NCBI RefSeq assembly: GCF_036178845.1
Contig: NZ_CP108070.1
Coordinates: 10,540,001-10,604,000, forward strand
Length of the DNA stretch: 64,000 nt
Direction: 5' to 3'
DNA from: Streptomyces sp. NBC_00271
Lineage (GTDB): Bacteria > Actinomycetota > Actinomycetes > Streptomycetales > Streptomycetaceae
Positions 42,614 through 51,065 of the stretch are shown here, in pieces (the stretch's first letter is position 1; each line of letters begins with the position of its first letter). Position numbers and translations under genes: made by a program. The notes below the pieces were generated by a model. It ran no database searches, was not told the origin of the DNA, and was given only the letters and a program-made list of their open reading frames with translations.

Positions 42614-42629
42614 CCTAACCTACTAAGGT
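42614..42629. promoter_or_regulatory. CCTAACCTACTAAGGT motif, candidate operator
   Basis: ACCT-ACTA-AGGT is an inverted repeat with a 4-bp spacer, next to CCTAA (42614). The octamer TACTAAGG is shared with the lipoprotein promoter at 32073. It lies between the divergent ccdA and methyltransferase genes. Confidence 0.45.
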
Positions 42630-42673
42630 GAATCATTGAGGGTGTCCGCTCCGCCATCACCGAGGAGGACATC

Positions 42674-43313
42674 ATGGTCAAAGCGGTGTCTCATCCGTTC
42701 TTCGCCCGCATCTACCCGCGCATCATCGCCTTCACCGAGGCGCACGGCTCGATCGAGCACCGCCAGGAGCTGCTGGCGGGTGTGCACGGTCGGGTGGTCG
42801 AGATCGGAGCCGGGACGGGGGCGAACTTCCGGCACTATCCGCCCGAGGTGACGCAGGTGGTGGCGGTGGAGCCGGAACCGAGACTCCGGGCTCTCGCAGA
42901 TAAAGCCACGACGGAGACGCCCGTGTCGGTGGAGGTGGCGGCGAGCCGGGCGGAGAAGCTGCCGTCGGAGGACGACGGTTTCGACGTGGCGGTGTTCTCA
43001 CTGGTGCTCTGCACCTTCGCGGACGTGCCGGGCGCCCTCGCCCGAGGCGAGGCGGGTGCTGAAACCGGGCGGGAAGCTGCTCTTCTACGAGCATGTGGGC
43101 TCCGAGCGGCCCGGCTTCCGCCGGGTGCAGAAGTCGCTGGCCCTGCCGTGGCGGCTCATCGGTGGCGGCTGCCACCTCACCCATGACACCGAACGCGCCA
43201 TCCAGGAGGCGGGCTTCACCGTCGAGGACATCCGCCGCTTCTACTTCCTGATCAACGGCCGAGCCAACCCCGCATCCCCGTCGATCATCGGTACCGCCCG
43301 CCCGACCACCTAG
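42674..43313 (+). pseudogene. Class I SAM methyltransferase, frameshifted
   Basis: The ATG follows GAGGAGGACATC. The frame reads HGRVVEIGAGTGANFRHYPP (SAM-binding motif I) and DGFDVAVFSLVLCTFADVPG, then leaves the family at 43040. Removing one C there gives ALAEARRVLKPGGKLLFYEH and RRFYFLINGRANPASPSIIG to a stop at 43311-43313. The complete restored protein would be about 213 residues, normal for UbiE/YcgJ-like methyltransferases. The shift is in a GCCCGAGGCGAGGCGGG tract and could be a sequence error. Confidence 0.8.
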
Positions 43314-43358
43314 GCCGCTTAGGATGTCCGGAGAACATTCCGATCGGGGAGGAGGGCC

Positions 43359-43739
43359 ATGACGCAGTTCGGCGAGCTGGAAGCCGCGATCATGGACGCG
43401 GTGTGGTCCGCGGGCAAACCGTTGCGCGTCCGCGAGGTTCTCGAGCGCCTGGACCGGGACCCGGAGCCCGCGTACAACACCGTCCACACCGTCACCGAGA
43501 TCCTCTACCGCAAGGGTTGGCTGGCGAAGGAGAAGGACGGCCGGGCCTACAAGTACGGAGCCACCCAGAGCCGTGAGGAGTACGTCGCCGGGCTGATGGG
43601 GGAGGCGCTGTCCGTGGCCGACGACCGCACCGCGACGCTGGCCCGCTTCGTGCAGCAGATGCAGCCCGGCGAGGCCGAGGAACTGCACCGGCTGCTCGGA
43701 CAGGCCGTGGCCCGGGAAGCGGGGGAGGCGTCCTCGTGA
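43359..43739 (+). CDS. BlaI/MecI-family repressor, copy 2
   Basis: The protein is 126 aa with an ATG after GGGGAGGAGGGCC. The winged helix (FGELEAAIMDAVWSAGKPLR, AYNTVHTVTEILYRKGWLAK) and C-terminal dimer helices (RTATLARFVQQMQPGEAEEL) match the first copy at 30458. It is translationally coupled to a second M56 gene. The upstream sequence CGCTTAGGATGTCCGGAGAACATTCCG contains GTCCGGAGAACATTCCG-like symmetry that may be an operator. Confidence 0.92.
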   Translation: MTQFGELEAAIMDAVWSAGKPLRVREVLERLDRDPEPAYNTVHTVTEILYRKGWLAKEKDGRAYKYGATQSREEYVAGLMGEALSVADDRTATLARFVQQMQPGEAEELHRLLGQAVAREAGEASS

Positions 43740-44713
43740 TCGTCGCCGCCGTCCTCTTCACCTACGCCGTGCTGTTGTGCACTTTGGCGCCCCGGCTGTT
43801 GCGCGGGGCCTGCTGGGCTGAGCGGGCACCCCGGCTGGGCATCGTGGTCTGGCAGGTGCTGGGCGCCTCGGCGCTCACATCCGCCATCTTGGCCGGGCTC
43901 GCGCTGACCGTGCCGACCGTCAGGGTCAGTGCCGATCTCGCGCAGCTGCTCCAGGCGTGCGTGATGGCGCTGACCGCGCAGTACGCCTCGCCGGGCGGCG
44001 CCGCCGCCGGGGCCGCGGGGGCCGTGCTCGCGCTCGCGGTGCTGGGGCGGGTGACCTGGTGTGCGGGCACGGCTCTCCTGCGCATCGGCCGGGAGCGTCG
44101 GGAGCACCGCGAGGTCCTCGACATGGTCGGTCGCGCCGATCCCGTACGCGGTGTCGTCGTCCTCGACCATGAAGAACCCGCCGCTTACTGCCTGCCCGGC
44201 CGCCACCGCCGCACAGTGATCACCACGGGCGCTCTGCACGCCCTGGACGACGAACAGCTCACCGCCGTCCTGGCCCACGAACGCGCCCACCAGGCCGAAC
44301 GCCACGACGCCGTACTGGCCTGGACGCAGGCCCTGGCCCGAGCCTTTCCCCGCGTTCCGCTGTTCCGTACGGCCGAGGCGGAGATCGCGCGGCTGGTGGA
44401 GATGCGAGCCGACGACGTGGCCGCCGCCCGCTCCGGACGGCTGACCACCGCCGCGGCACTGCTCGCGGTCGCGGGCGGCCCGACTCCGGCCGTGGCGCTC
44501 GCCGCCGGCGGTTCCACCGCGGCGCGCCGGGTGCGCCGCCTTATCGAAGCGCACGCCCCGCTGGGCCGCCTGCGCATCGCGGCGGGTTCGCTGACCGCGG
44601 CAGTGGCGCTGGCCGTGCCGCTGCTGATCGTCGGCGGTCCGGCGGCGGCCGCGACGCAGCTCAACTACTGCCCGAACGGCACCCCGGCCGCCCAGGTCAC
44701 CTCCATGCGCTGA
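43736..44713 (+). CDS. M56-family membrane protease/sensor, copy 2
   Basis: The protein is 325 aa with a GTG start overlapping the repressor stop. Membrane segments occur near residues 2-22, 35-60, 90-115 and 283-303. The zinc motif is HERAH (HExxH) in LTAVLAHERAHQAERHD, with VEMRADDVAAA supplying the third ligand region. A short extracytoplasmic C-terminal tail contains one Cys (LNYCPNGTPAA). No penicillin-binding domain is present. It is paralogous to the protein at 30823. Confidence 0.9.
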   Translation: MIVAAVLFTYAVLLCTLAPRLLRGACWAERAPRLGIVVWQVLGASALTSAILAGLALTVPTVRVSADLAQLLQACVMALTAQYASPGGAAAGAAGAVLALAVLGRVTWCAGTALLRIGRERREHREVLDMVGRADPVRGVVVLDHEEPAAYCLPGRHRRTVITTGALHALDDEQLTAVLAHERAHQAERHDAVLAWTQALARAFPRVPLFRTAEAEIARLVEMRADDVAAARSGRLTTAAALLAVAGGPTPAVALAAGGSTAARRVRRLIEAHAPLGRLRIAAGSLTAAVALAVPLLIVGGPAAAATQLNYCPNGTPAAQVTSMR

Positions 44714-44754
44714 CCGTCACTGTGCCCTCCGGCTGGACACCCCATCATCAGTCA

Positions 44755-44769
44755 CCTAATCTCCTTAGG
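44755..44769. promoter_or_regulatory. CCTAA-TCTCC-TTAGG inverted repeat
   Basis: This perfect 5-bp inverted repeat with a 5-bp spacer lies 36 bp upstream of the CcdA-CopC-CopD fusion start and 42 bp after the M56 stop. It shares the CCTAA/TTAGG half-site with the palindrome at 36132 and the motif at 42614. Confidence 0.5.
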
Positions 44770-44804
44770 AGCTCAGGTTTTTGGTTGAGGAGGGTGTCGT
44801 CCGC

Positions 44805-47387
44805 ATGGGAGACCTGCTGTTCGGTACGACGCTGCTGGCGTCGTTCCTCGGCGGCGTGGTGGCTCTGCTCGCGCCCTGCTGTGTGTCGGTGATGCTGCCC
44901 GCGTACCTGGCCACAGGCTTCCGGCGCCGCACCGGGATCCTGGCCGCGACGCTGGTCTTCGCCGCCTGGGTGGCCACGGTGATCGTGCCGATCGGTCTCG
45001 GCGCCACCGCGCTGGTCTCGCTGATCTCCGGCCACCACCTACTGGTGTTCTCCATCGGTGGCGCGGCCATGGCACTCGGCGGGCTCGCACTGCTGGCCGG
45101 GTGGAAGCCGCAGCTGCCGATGATCGCGGGCCGGGCGCCGCACGGGCACGGCTTCGGCTCCGTGTACGGCCTCGGCGTGTTCTCCGGAGCGGCCAGCTCC
45201 TGCTGCGCACCGGTGCTCGCCGGGGTCGCCGTGCTCTCCGGCGCCGCGGCGTCCTTCCCCGCCGCGCTCGCCGTGTCGCTGACGTACGTGGCCGGGATGG
45301 TCGCCCCGCTGTGCCTGCTCGCGCTGGTGTGGGACCGCCGGGACTGGGGTGCCAGTCGACTGTTGCAGGGTCGCCAGGTCACCGTCGGCGTAGGCCGGTT
45401 GCGGCGGCCGCTGGGCAGTGCTGTCTCCGGGACACCGGAGACCCTTGAACCGGTGACCGCACTCGCACCATCCCTCCGACGCCCGGCCGGGGTCCTCCTC
45501 GCCCTGGCCGCGCTCGCCCTGGCCGCGCTCCTGGGTACCGCCACCCCCGCGTCCGCCCACGCCACGCTGCTGTTCACCAGCCCGGCCGCGGACGCCACAG
45601 TCGCCGACTCGCCGAAGTCGCTTGTCCTGGTCTTCGACCAGCCGGTGAGCCTGAGCGGGAGCACCGTACGGCTGCAGCCCACTGCCGGCCTCGGCACGGC
45701 CGCCCTCAGCCAAGGCCGTCGCACCGTCACCGTGCCCGTACGCGGCACGCTGACCGAGGGCGTGCACACCGTCGACTGGACGGTCACCGCCCAGGACGGC
45801 GACATCATGACCGGCAGCTACCGCTTCGCCGTCGGCCCCCGCACCGTCGCCCTCACCTCCGGCCAGACCACCACCGCGAAGGACCGCGTCCCCACCACGA
45901 TCCTGCGCTGGCTCCTGTTTGCCGCACTCGCCCTGCTCCTCGGCGAGCTCACCACGAGCCACCTCGCCGCCCGCGTCCCCGACGCCCCCGTCAGGCGACC
46001 CCGCTCCTGGGCGCTGCCCGCCGCCCTCGTCGGCTGCGCCGCCGCCCTCGGTCTGACGGCGCTGGTGATCGGCGACGGCTCGCTGCGCTCGGTGATCGAC
46101 ACCCGCCCCGGCGTCCTGTCGCTGATCGAGGTGGCCGGCTTCGCCCTCGCAGCCGTTGCCGTTGGCGTACGCCACCGTTCATGGGCGGTCGTCCCGCTGG
46201 CCGCTGTCGTGATCGCCGAGGCACTACGCGCGCACCCGCAGGCCCAACAGGCCGTCGCCGGACCGATGTTGACCTTCATCCACCTCGCGGCTGCCGCCCT
46301 GTGGCTGGGCGCCCTGGTGCAGGTACTGCGCACGACGGCCGACTGGCGCGGCGAGCGGGCCGCCGCACGCGGCCTGCTGTCGGCCTACGCACGGCTGGCC
46401 GCCTGGCTGTTCGCGGCCGTCGTGACGACCGGCGTCATCGCCGCCCTGCTGCTCGTCCCGCTCGGCGACGTCTTCCACACGACATACGGCCAGGTCCTCC
46501 TCGCCAAGATCGCGCTGGTCGCGGGGGCCGCCGCCCTCGCCTACCTCGCGCGCCGCCGCCTGCACTCCGCACCCGGCCGCCTCCCGTACCGTCCCGCCCG
46601 CGTCGAAGCCTCCGCCCTGATCGTCGTCCTCGCCGTGTCGGCCACCCTCACGGTGCTGCGCGCACCCGCCGACGCCAACCGCCCCCTCTCCTTCGCACCC
46701 CCGACCACCGGCCCCGTCGTCCCGGCCGGCACCCGCGCCGGGGAGATCGGCATCAGCGCCCGCGCCAGCACCGGTCAGCTCATCGTCGAGCTGACCGCAC
46801 CCCAGGTCGGCAACCCCGACGACCAGTCGTACGGCCTGTCCGCCACCCTCGCCGACCCGCGCGGCACCCGCCGAGCCCTGAAACTCCGCGGCTGCGGCAC
46901 CGGCTGCTTCTACACCCAGCTCACCTGGCGCGAGGGCACCAGCCACCTCACCCTGACAGCCTCGGCGGGCGAGGAATGGGCGGGCGGCCGGGCGGGCCTG
47001 GCCATCACCTGGCCCGCCCGCCCCGACGCCGCCCTGCTCCGCGAGACGGTCGGCGCGATGAAGAAAGCCCCCCGCTTCACCCTGCACGAACTGGTCACCA
47101 GCAACACCACGCTCGGCCTCGGCGACCTCAAGCAACTCCCCATCACAGGCAAGGAGTTCCTGGCCGCCGAGCCGTACGGCAGCGGCACCGCACCCGTGAT
47201 CACCCGGCTGCCGGACGACAACGGCCACCGCCGTCTCGCCCTTGCCTACCCCGCCGAGCACACCCAGCTCGACCTCACCCTCGACGAGACCGGCCGCATC
47301 CTCCATGAGACCCTGACCGCCCCCAACCACCTGGTCACCCGCACCTTCGTCTACCCGGAGACGGGGGAGGAGGGCCATGAGCACTGA
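44805..47387 (+). CDS. CcdA-CopC-CopD fusion, copper resistance membrane protein
   Basis: The protein is 860 aa; the ATG at 44805 lies nine bases after GAGGAGGG. Residues 1-205 are CcdA-like (LLAPCCVSVMLPAYLATGF, AASSCCAPVLAGVAVLSG) but lack the last helix of the family. A linker then runs into an internal signal-like helix (AGVLLALAALALAALLGTA) ending ASAHA, and a CopC domain (ATLLFTSPAADATVADSPKS). The CopC Cu(II) region reads TAQDGDIMTGSYRF, with Asp where CopC proteins usually have His. CopD-type helices follow from about 365 to 640, then an extracytoplasmic C-terminal domain ending GEEGHEH. A GTG at 45453 would give a normal CopC-CopD start, so the fusion may be an in-frame junction of two genes. 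Confidence 0.85.
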   Translation: MGDLLFGTTLLASFLGGVVALLAPCCVSVMLPAYLATGFRRRTGILAATLVFAAWVATVIVPIGLGATALVSLISGHHLLVFSIGGAAMALGGLALLAGWKPQLPMIAGRAPHGHGFGSVYGLGVFSGAASSCCAPVLAGVAVLSGAAASFPAALAVSLTYVAGMVAPLCLLALVWDRRDWGASRLLQGRQVTVGVGRLRRPLGSAVSGTPETLEPVTALAPSLRRPAGVLLALAALALAALLGTATPASAHATLLFTSPAADATVADSPKSLVLVFDQPVSLSGSTVRLQPTAGLGTAALSQGRRTVTVPVRGTLTEGVHTVDWTVTAQDGDIMTGSYRFAVGPRTVALTSGQTTTAKDRVPTTILRWLLFAALALLLGELTTSHLAARVPDAPVRRPRSWALPAALVGCAAALGLTALVIGDGSLRSVIDTRPGVLSLIEVAGFALAAVAVGVRHRSWAVVPLAAVVIAEALRAHPQAQQAVAGPMLTFIHLAAAALWLGALVQVLRTTADWRGERAAARGLLSAYARLAAWLFAAVVTTGVIAALLLVPLGDVFHTTYGQVLLAKIALVAGAAALAYLARRRLHSAPGRLPYRPARVEASALIVVLAVSATLTVLRAPADANRPLSFAPPTTGPVVPAGTRAGEIGISARASTGQLIVELTAPQVGNPDDQSYGLSATLADPRGTRRALKLRGCGTGCFYTQLTWREGTSHLTLTASAGEEWAGGRAGLAITWPARPDAALLRETVGAMKKAPRFTLHELVTSNTTLGLGDLKQLPITGKEFLAAEPYGSGTAPVITRLPDDNGHRRLALAYPAEHTQLDLTLDETGRILHETLTAPNHLVTRTFVYPETGEEGHEH

Positions 47388-47441
47388 GCACCCGGGCCCG
47401 ATCGAAAGCGCGTTCACAAGTACCGCTTAACATTCAGCGTG

Positions 47442-47885
47442 ATGAGCAGCCGGACGCAGCACACGGCCCGCGGCGCGTGGCGGACCACGCACATCGCGGC
47501 GCTCTGTCCTGCCCTGGCCGTACTGCTCGCGGCTCTGGTGATATGCCTGGGGCCCGCGGCACACGCCGCCAGCGGCGACCGGGCCACTTCCACGACCGCT
47601 GCCATGACCGGCGTTTTCCACGCGCAGATGCAGACAGGCAGTCCGGCCGAGCACCACACAATGCCGGTCGCGCACCCGGGTGGCTGTCCCGCCGGAGACG
47701 TGTGCTGCTCACCCGCCGTCCACGGTGCGGCAGCGGTGCTCGCCGCACCCGTGCACCCCCTGCCGGTGCTTCTGCCCCGCATGCCGAGCCTCCCCAGGCG
47801 GGAGGCCGGTCCCACGCTCCTCGCCAAGCCTCCGCCGGCTGACAGTGCTCCCGATCTCCACGTCCTCCAGGTGCAGCGGACCTAG
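47442..47885 (+). CDS. Small secreted Cys/His-rich protein
   Basis: The protein is 147 aa (GTG one codon earlier also possible; no ribosome binding site seen). It has a membrane/signal helix (LCPALAVLLAALVICLGPAA), then Met/His/Cys residues (FHAQMQTGSPAEHHTMPVAH, CPAGDVCCSPAVHG) and a proline-rich tail. Composition and location resemble the other DUF6153-like proteins at 35557 and 41220. A role in extracytoplasmic copper binding is an inference from context. Confidence 0.6.
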   Translation: MSSRTQHTARGAWRTTHIAALCPALAVLLAALVICLGPAAHAASGDRATSTTAAMTGVFHAQMQTGSPAEHHTMPVAHPGGCPAGDVCCSPAVHGAAAVLAAPVHPLPVLLPRMPSLPRREAGPTLLAKPPPADSAPDLHVLQVQRT

Positions 47886-47999
47886 ACGGATGGCATGGCG
47901 CTGTGGCGCTCACGCGTGCCCATGCGCCGAACGACATCCGTCCACCCCCTGCACCCACCGCCGCCGACGACACCGCGGCGGGGACAAGGACACCCAGGC

Positions 48000-48656
48000 A
48001 TGCCCAACACGAGCAAGAAGCAGGCCGCCGCCGACCGCAAGGCCCGCATAGAGGCGATGCGCCGTGCCGAAAAGGCCCGCGAGCGCCGCAACCGCATCAT
48101 CACCATCACGCTCAGTACGGTCATCGTCGCCGGACTCGCCGGCTGGGGCGCGTACGCCATCAACAACGCCAACGAGAAGAACGACCAGAAGGCCGCCGCC
48201 GCGGCGAAGCCGATAAGCGGCGAGAAGACTTGGGATGCGAAGAAGCTCACGCGCAACCACGTCCAGACCAAGGTCGACTACCCGATGAACCCACCCGTAG
48301 GCGGCAACCACGCTCCGGTGTGGATGACCTGCAACGGCGACGTCTACACCAAGGCCATCGCGAACGAGAACGCCGTCCACTCCCTCGAACACGGCGCGGT
48401 CTGGGTCACGTACAACGACAAGGCCAGCGCGGCCGACATCAAGACCCTCGCAGGCAAGGTCTCCAAGACCCCCTACACGCTGATGAGCCCGGACAAGACC
48501 GAGTCCGGGACGATCATGCTGTCGGCCTGGGGCCACCAGCTCAGTGTGAACACAGCCTCCGATCCGCGAGTCGAGCAGTTCCTCACCAAGTACGTCCAGG
48601 GCGCGCAGACCCCCGAACCGGGTGCCGCCTGCACGAACGGACTGACCGCCTCATGA
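48000..48656 (+). CDS. DUF3105 family membrane-anchored protein
   Basis: The protein is 218 aa from the ATG at 48000 (AAGGA nine bases upstream). A basic, coiled-coil-like N-terminus (KKQAAADRKARIEAMRRAEK) precedes one membrane helix (IITITLSTVIVAGLAGWGAY). The external domain has the DUF3105 signature: NHVQTKVDYPMNPPVGGNHA and VHSLEHGAVWVTY, with several His that could bind metal. The gene overlaps the next start (ATGA). DUF3105/DUF305 pairs occur in actinobacterial copper and metal regions; function is unproven. Confidence 0.92.
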   Translation: MPNTSKKQAAADRKARIEAMRRAEKARERRNRIITITLSTVIVAGLAGWGAYAINNANEKNDQKAAAAAKPISGEKTWDAKKLTRNHVQTKVDYPMNPPVGGNHAPVWMTCNGDVYTKAIANENAVHSLEHGAVWVTYNDKASAADIKTLAGKVSKTPYTLMSPDKTESGTIMLSAWGHQLSVNTASDPRVEQFLTKYVQGAQTPEPGAACTNGLTAS

Positions 48657-49345
48657 CGGGCCTGACCGCCACCGCACCGGACGAGACCGACCTGGGCGAC
48701 GTACCCGACCGCAAGCCCGCTCTCACCCGCTGGCTGGTCATCGGTGCGGCGGCCCTGGTCGCCATCGTCCTGGCCCTCTCGTTGCTCGCCGTGACCGACA
48801 ACGGCAACAACAAGTCAGCCGCCGTCCCCACGGCCGACTCCGCCGACGCCGGCTTCGCCCGCGACATGGCCGTCCACCACCAGCAGGCCGTCGAGATGGC
48901 CTACATCGTCCGCGACCGCACCACCGACGAGGACGTCCGCCGCCTCGCGTACGACATCGCCCAGACCCAGGCCAACCAGCGTGGCATGCTGCTCGGCTGG
49001 CTCTCCCTGTGGAACCTGCCCGTGACATCTCCCGACGGCTATATGACCTGGATGCCCATGGGCCACATGAGCCACCAGATGAAGGACGGCTCCCTCATGC
49101 CGGGCATGGCCACCAACACCGAGTTGAACCAACTCGGCAAGCTCAACGGCAAACAGGCGGAGATCCTCTACCTCCAGCTCATGTACGACCACCACATGGG
49201 CGGCATCGACATGGCCCGAACCTGCGCCCAGCAGTGCGCGGTTCCCCAGGAGAAGAAGCTCGCCCAGGGCATGGTCGACGCCCAGCAGTCGGAGATGAAG
49301 GTCATGGCCGACCTGCTGCGGGAACGCGGATCTGCACCGCGCTGA
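48653..49345 (+). CDS. DUF305 family protein
   Basis: The protein is 230 aa, co-translated with DUF3105. One membrane helix (WLVIGAAALVAIVLALSLLA) precedes the external four-helix, ferritin-like DUF305 domain with DMAVHHQQAVEMAYIV and LMYDHHMGGIDMARTCAQQC, paired His/Met motifs typical of the family. Met-rich segments (YMTWMPMGHMSHQMKDGSLM) suggest copper binding. It is likely a periplasmic-side copper sequestration protein. Confidence 0.93.
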   Translation: MTGLTATAPDETDLGDVPDRKPALTRWLVIGAAALVAIVLALSLLAVTDNGNNKSAAVPTADSADAGFARDMAVHHQQAVEMAYIVRDRTTDEDVRRLAYDIAQTQANQRGMLLGWLSLWNLPVTSPDGYMTWMPMGHMSHQMKDGSLMPGMATNTELNQLGKLNGKQAEILYLQLMYDHHMGGIDMARTCAQQCAVPQEKKLAQGMVDAQQSEMKVMADLLRERGSAPR

Positions 49346-49390
49346 CGTGTTCGCCGCCGCCGAGGGCCCGGATCGCTTGGCGATCCGGGC

Positions 49391-49610
49391 TCATCCCGCA
49401 CACCCGGCCGGGCCGCAGCAGCCGCTGGCGCGGACGCGCGGACGAGGCGAAGCCGGCACGGGGAGGCGAAACAGCAGGCGCAGCGGTGCGACGAGCCCTC
49501 CGGCGAGACGGGGCGCGGCTCGTTCGCCGTACGCACGCCACAGGCCAGCAGCAGCGCGACCAGCAGGTGAGCGACGAACATGCCGGCGGGGACATGCGGC
49601 CCACGTCATG
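49391..49610 (-). pseudogene. C-terminal relic of a membrane protein, frameshifted
   Basis: The minus strand reads HVPAGMFVAHLLVALLLA in one frame and, after a one-base shift near 49535, WRAYGERAAPRLAGGLVAPL and RLLFRLPVPASP to a stop at 49391. The joined pattern (AAHV.AG...A.WL..GE.A..RL) recalls the last helix and tail of Streptomyces small membrane proteins seen near metal genes. The N-terminal part is absent. Family identity is tentative. Confidence 0.5.
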
Positions 49611-49774
49611 TCCCATGGACTCCGATCCCTCGTCGGAGCCGCCCGACTGGGCCATTGCGTCGCCCCCGGGCCGTACGTGGCGGGAGCGGGCCAGCAGCAT
49701 CGGCGTGGAGGTGGTCTCCTCCGCTTCGTGTGTCAGCGCACTGTGCCGGAGCCGGTGCAGGGAGGGCACCCAGA

Positions 49775-49935
49775 ACCTGCAGTGCACCTACCTGGCCGCC
49801 GCCGTCCTGGCCGGTCTGCTCGCCAACGCGCTGTTCGGCCTGTGGTGGCTCGACCCGGTCGTGGTCCTATGCGTCGCTGGCCTCGCGGTACGCGAGGACG
49901 TCGAGTCCTGGCGCGGCGAGGAAGGCGGCTGCTGA
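49775..49935 (+). pseudogene. Third CDF-type transporter, C-terminal relic
   Basis: The frame ends NLQCTYLAAAVLAGLLANAL, FGLWWLDPVVVLCVAGLAVR, EDVESWRGEEGGC. It aligns with the last helices and tail of the intact CDF transporter at 28760 (LCTYLSAVLLVGLLANSLLG, EGREAWRGDDCC). Upstream sequence in the frame is unrelated, so only the C-terminal 50 or so codons remain. Confidence 0.75.
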
Positions 49936-50181
49936 CGGTGCCCAGGTGGGCCGGTCACTCCCGCGCCCAAGGCCCCGGCTCGCTCGACAACGGCGGCAGA
50001 GGCTGGCCTGTATCCCGACCGCGGTCAAAGATTGTGGGCCGGTCGTCGGCGGGGGCGGTCCGAACGGCCCCTTCTCCGGCCCTCTGCCCTGCGGGAGGGT
50101 GGTGAGCAGGCAAGGCGTGGCGGCCTCCGGTGACGCATTCTGGAGGTGAGGTTTGCCCACCAGTCGAAGAAGGCGATCGGC

Positions 50182-50457
50182 ATGATGTGGTACGACGGCG
50201 GCTGGGGCTGGGGCGGCTGGATCTTCATGGCTATCTTCATAGTGCTGTTCTGGGCACTGGTGATCGCCGGTATCGTCGCGCTCGTCCGCTACCTCACGGG
50301 CAGCCATCACGGCCACCAGGTCGGCCTGCCCTCCTCCGGGAATTCCGGCTGGGGAGGCAGGCGAGCGGAGGACTTGCTTTCCGAGCGGTTCGCCCGCGGG
50401 GAGATCGAGGAGGACGAGTACAAACGCCGCCTTGCGCTGCTGCGGGAGCACCGGTGA
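50182..50457 (+). CDS. SHOCT-domain small membrane protein
   Basis: The protein is 91 aa. The ATG at 50182 is chosen because the protein opens MMWYDGGWGWGGWIFMAIFI, as relatives do; AAGG lies eight bases upstream. One membrane helix (FMAIFIVLFWALVIAGIVAL) is followed by a short linker and a C-terminal SHOCT domain (RRAEDLLSERFARGEIEEDE, YKRRLALLREHR). SHOCT domains are thought to mediate oligomerisation or placement. Its stop overlaps the start of the cupredoxin-like gene (GTGA). Confidence 0.9.
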   Translation: MMWYDGGWGWGGWIFMAIFIVLFWALVIAGIVALVRYLTGSHHGHQVGLPSSGNSGWGGRRAEDLLSERFARGEIEEDEYKRRLALLREHR

Positions 50458-51065
50458 CCGCCAAGCGCCGCCGCAGGGTGTGGCTGACCGTCGCCGGGGC
50501 ACTGGCAGCCCTGGTCCTGGGCCTTGCGACGACGGCAACGCTCGCCACCACAGGTGCCCTCCGCCACGCCGCTCCAGCGGGCTGGGCGACGTCGGGCGCA
50601 CGGTGCAGCCCGCCCGCACTGTCAGGGCATCTGGCGGACGTGACCGTCGGCGACATGATGGGCGCAATGATGGGCGGTCCCCACGGTCACACCCCGAGCG
50701 CCGGCCCTGGCCAGCACGGCATGGGCATGATGTGGCTGCGCGCCACCCCGAGCACGGTCCCTGCCGGTACGGTGTCGCTGCGCGTGTTCAACGCTGGAGC
50801 CCTCACACATGAGGTCGTCGTGCTCCCGCTGCCGGCCGGCCAAGCCGTCGGAGAGCGGCCCATTGGTGCCAAGGGGCGCATCGCCGAAACCGGAAGCCTG
50901 GGCGAAGCCTCGCGCACCTGCGCCGCCGGGGAAGGCGACGGCATCACCTCCGGCGCCATGGCCTGGACCACACTGACGCTCCAGCCCGGCCGCTACGAGC
51001 TGGTGTGCAACCTCCGAGGCCACTACGCCGCCGGGATGTACTCCGAACTGAGCGTCACACGGTGA
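50454..51065 (+). CDS. Exported cupredoxin-like (sulfocyanin/plastocyanin) protein
   Basis: The protein is 203 aa with a GTG start coupled to the SHOCT gene. An uncleaved or cleaved N-terminal helix (RVWLTVAGALAALVLGLATT) leads to a Met/His-rich segment (DMMGAMMGGPHGHTP, GQHGMGMMWL) and a cupredoxin domain. The type-1 copper ligands appear as His in LTHEVVVLPL and C-x5-H-x4-M in VCNLRGHYAAGM. It is likely an extracytoplasmic copper or electron-transfer protein. Confidence 0.88.
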   Translation: MTAKRRRRVWLTVAGALAALVLGLATTATLATTGALRHAAPAGWATSGARCSPPALSGHLADVTVGDMMGAMMGGPHGHTPSAGPGQHGMGMMWLRATPSTVPAGTVSLRVFNAGALTHEVVVLPLPAGQAVGERPIGAKGRIAETGSLGEASRTCAAGEGDGITSGAMAWTTLTLQPGRYELVCNLRGHYAAGMYSELSVTR

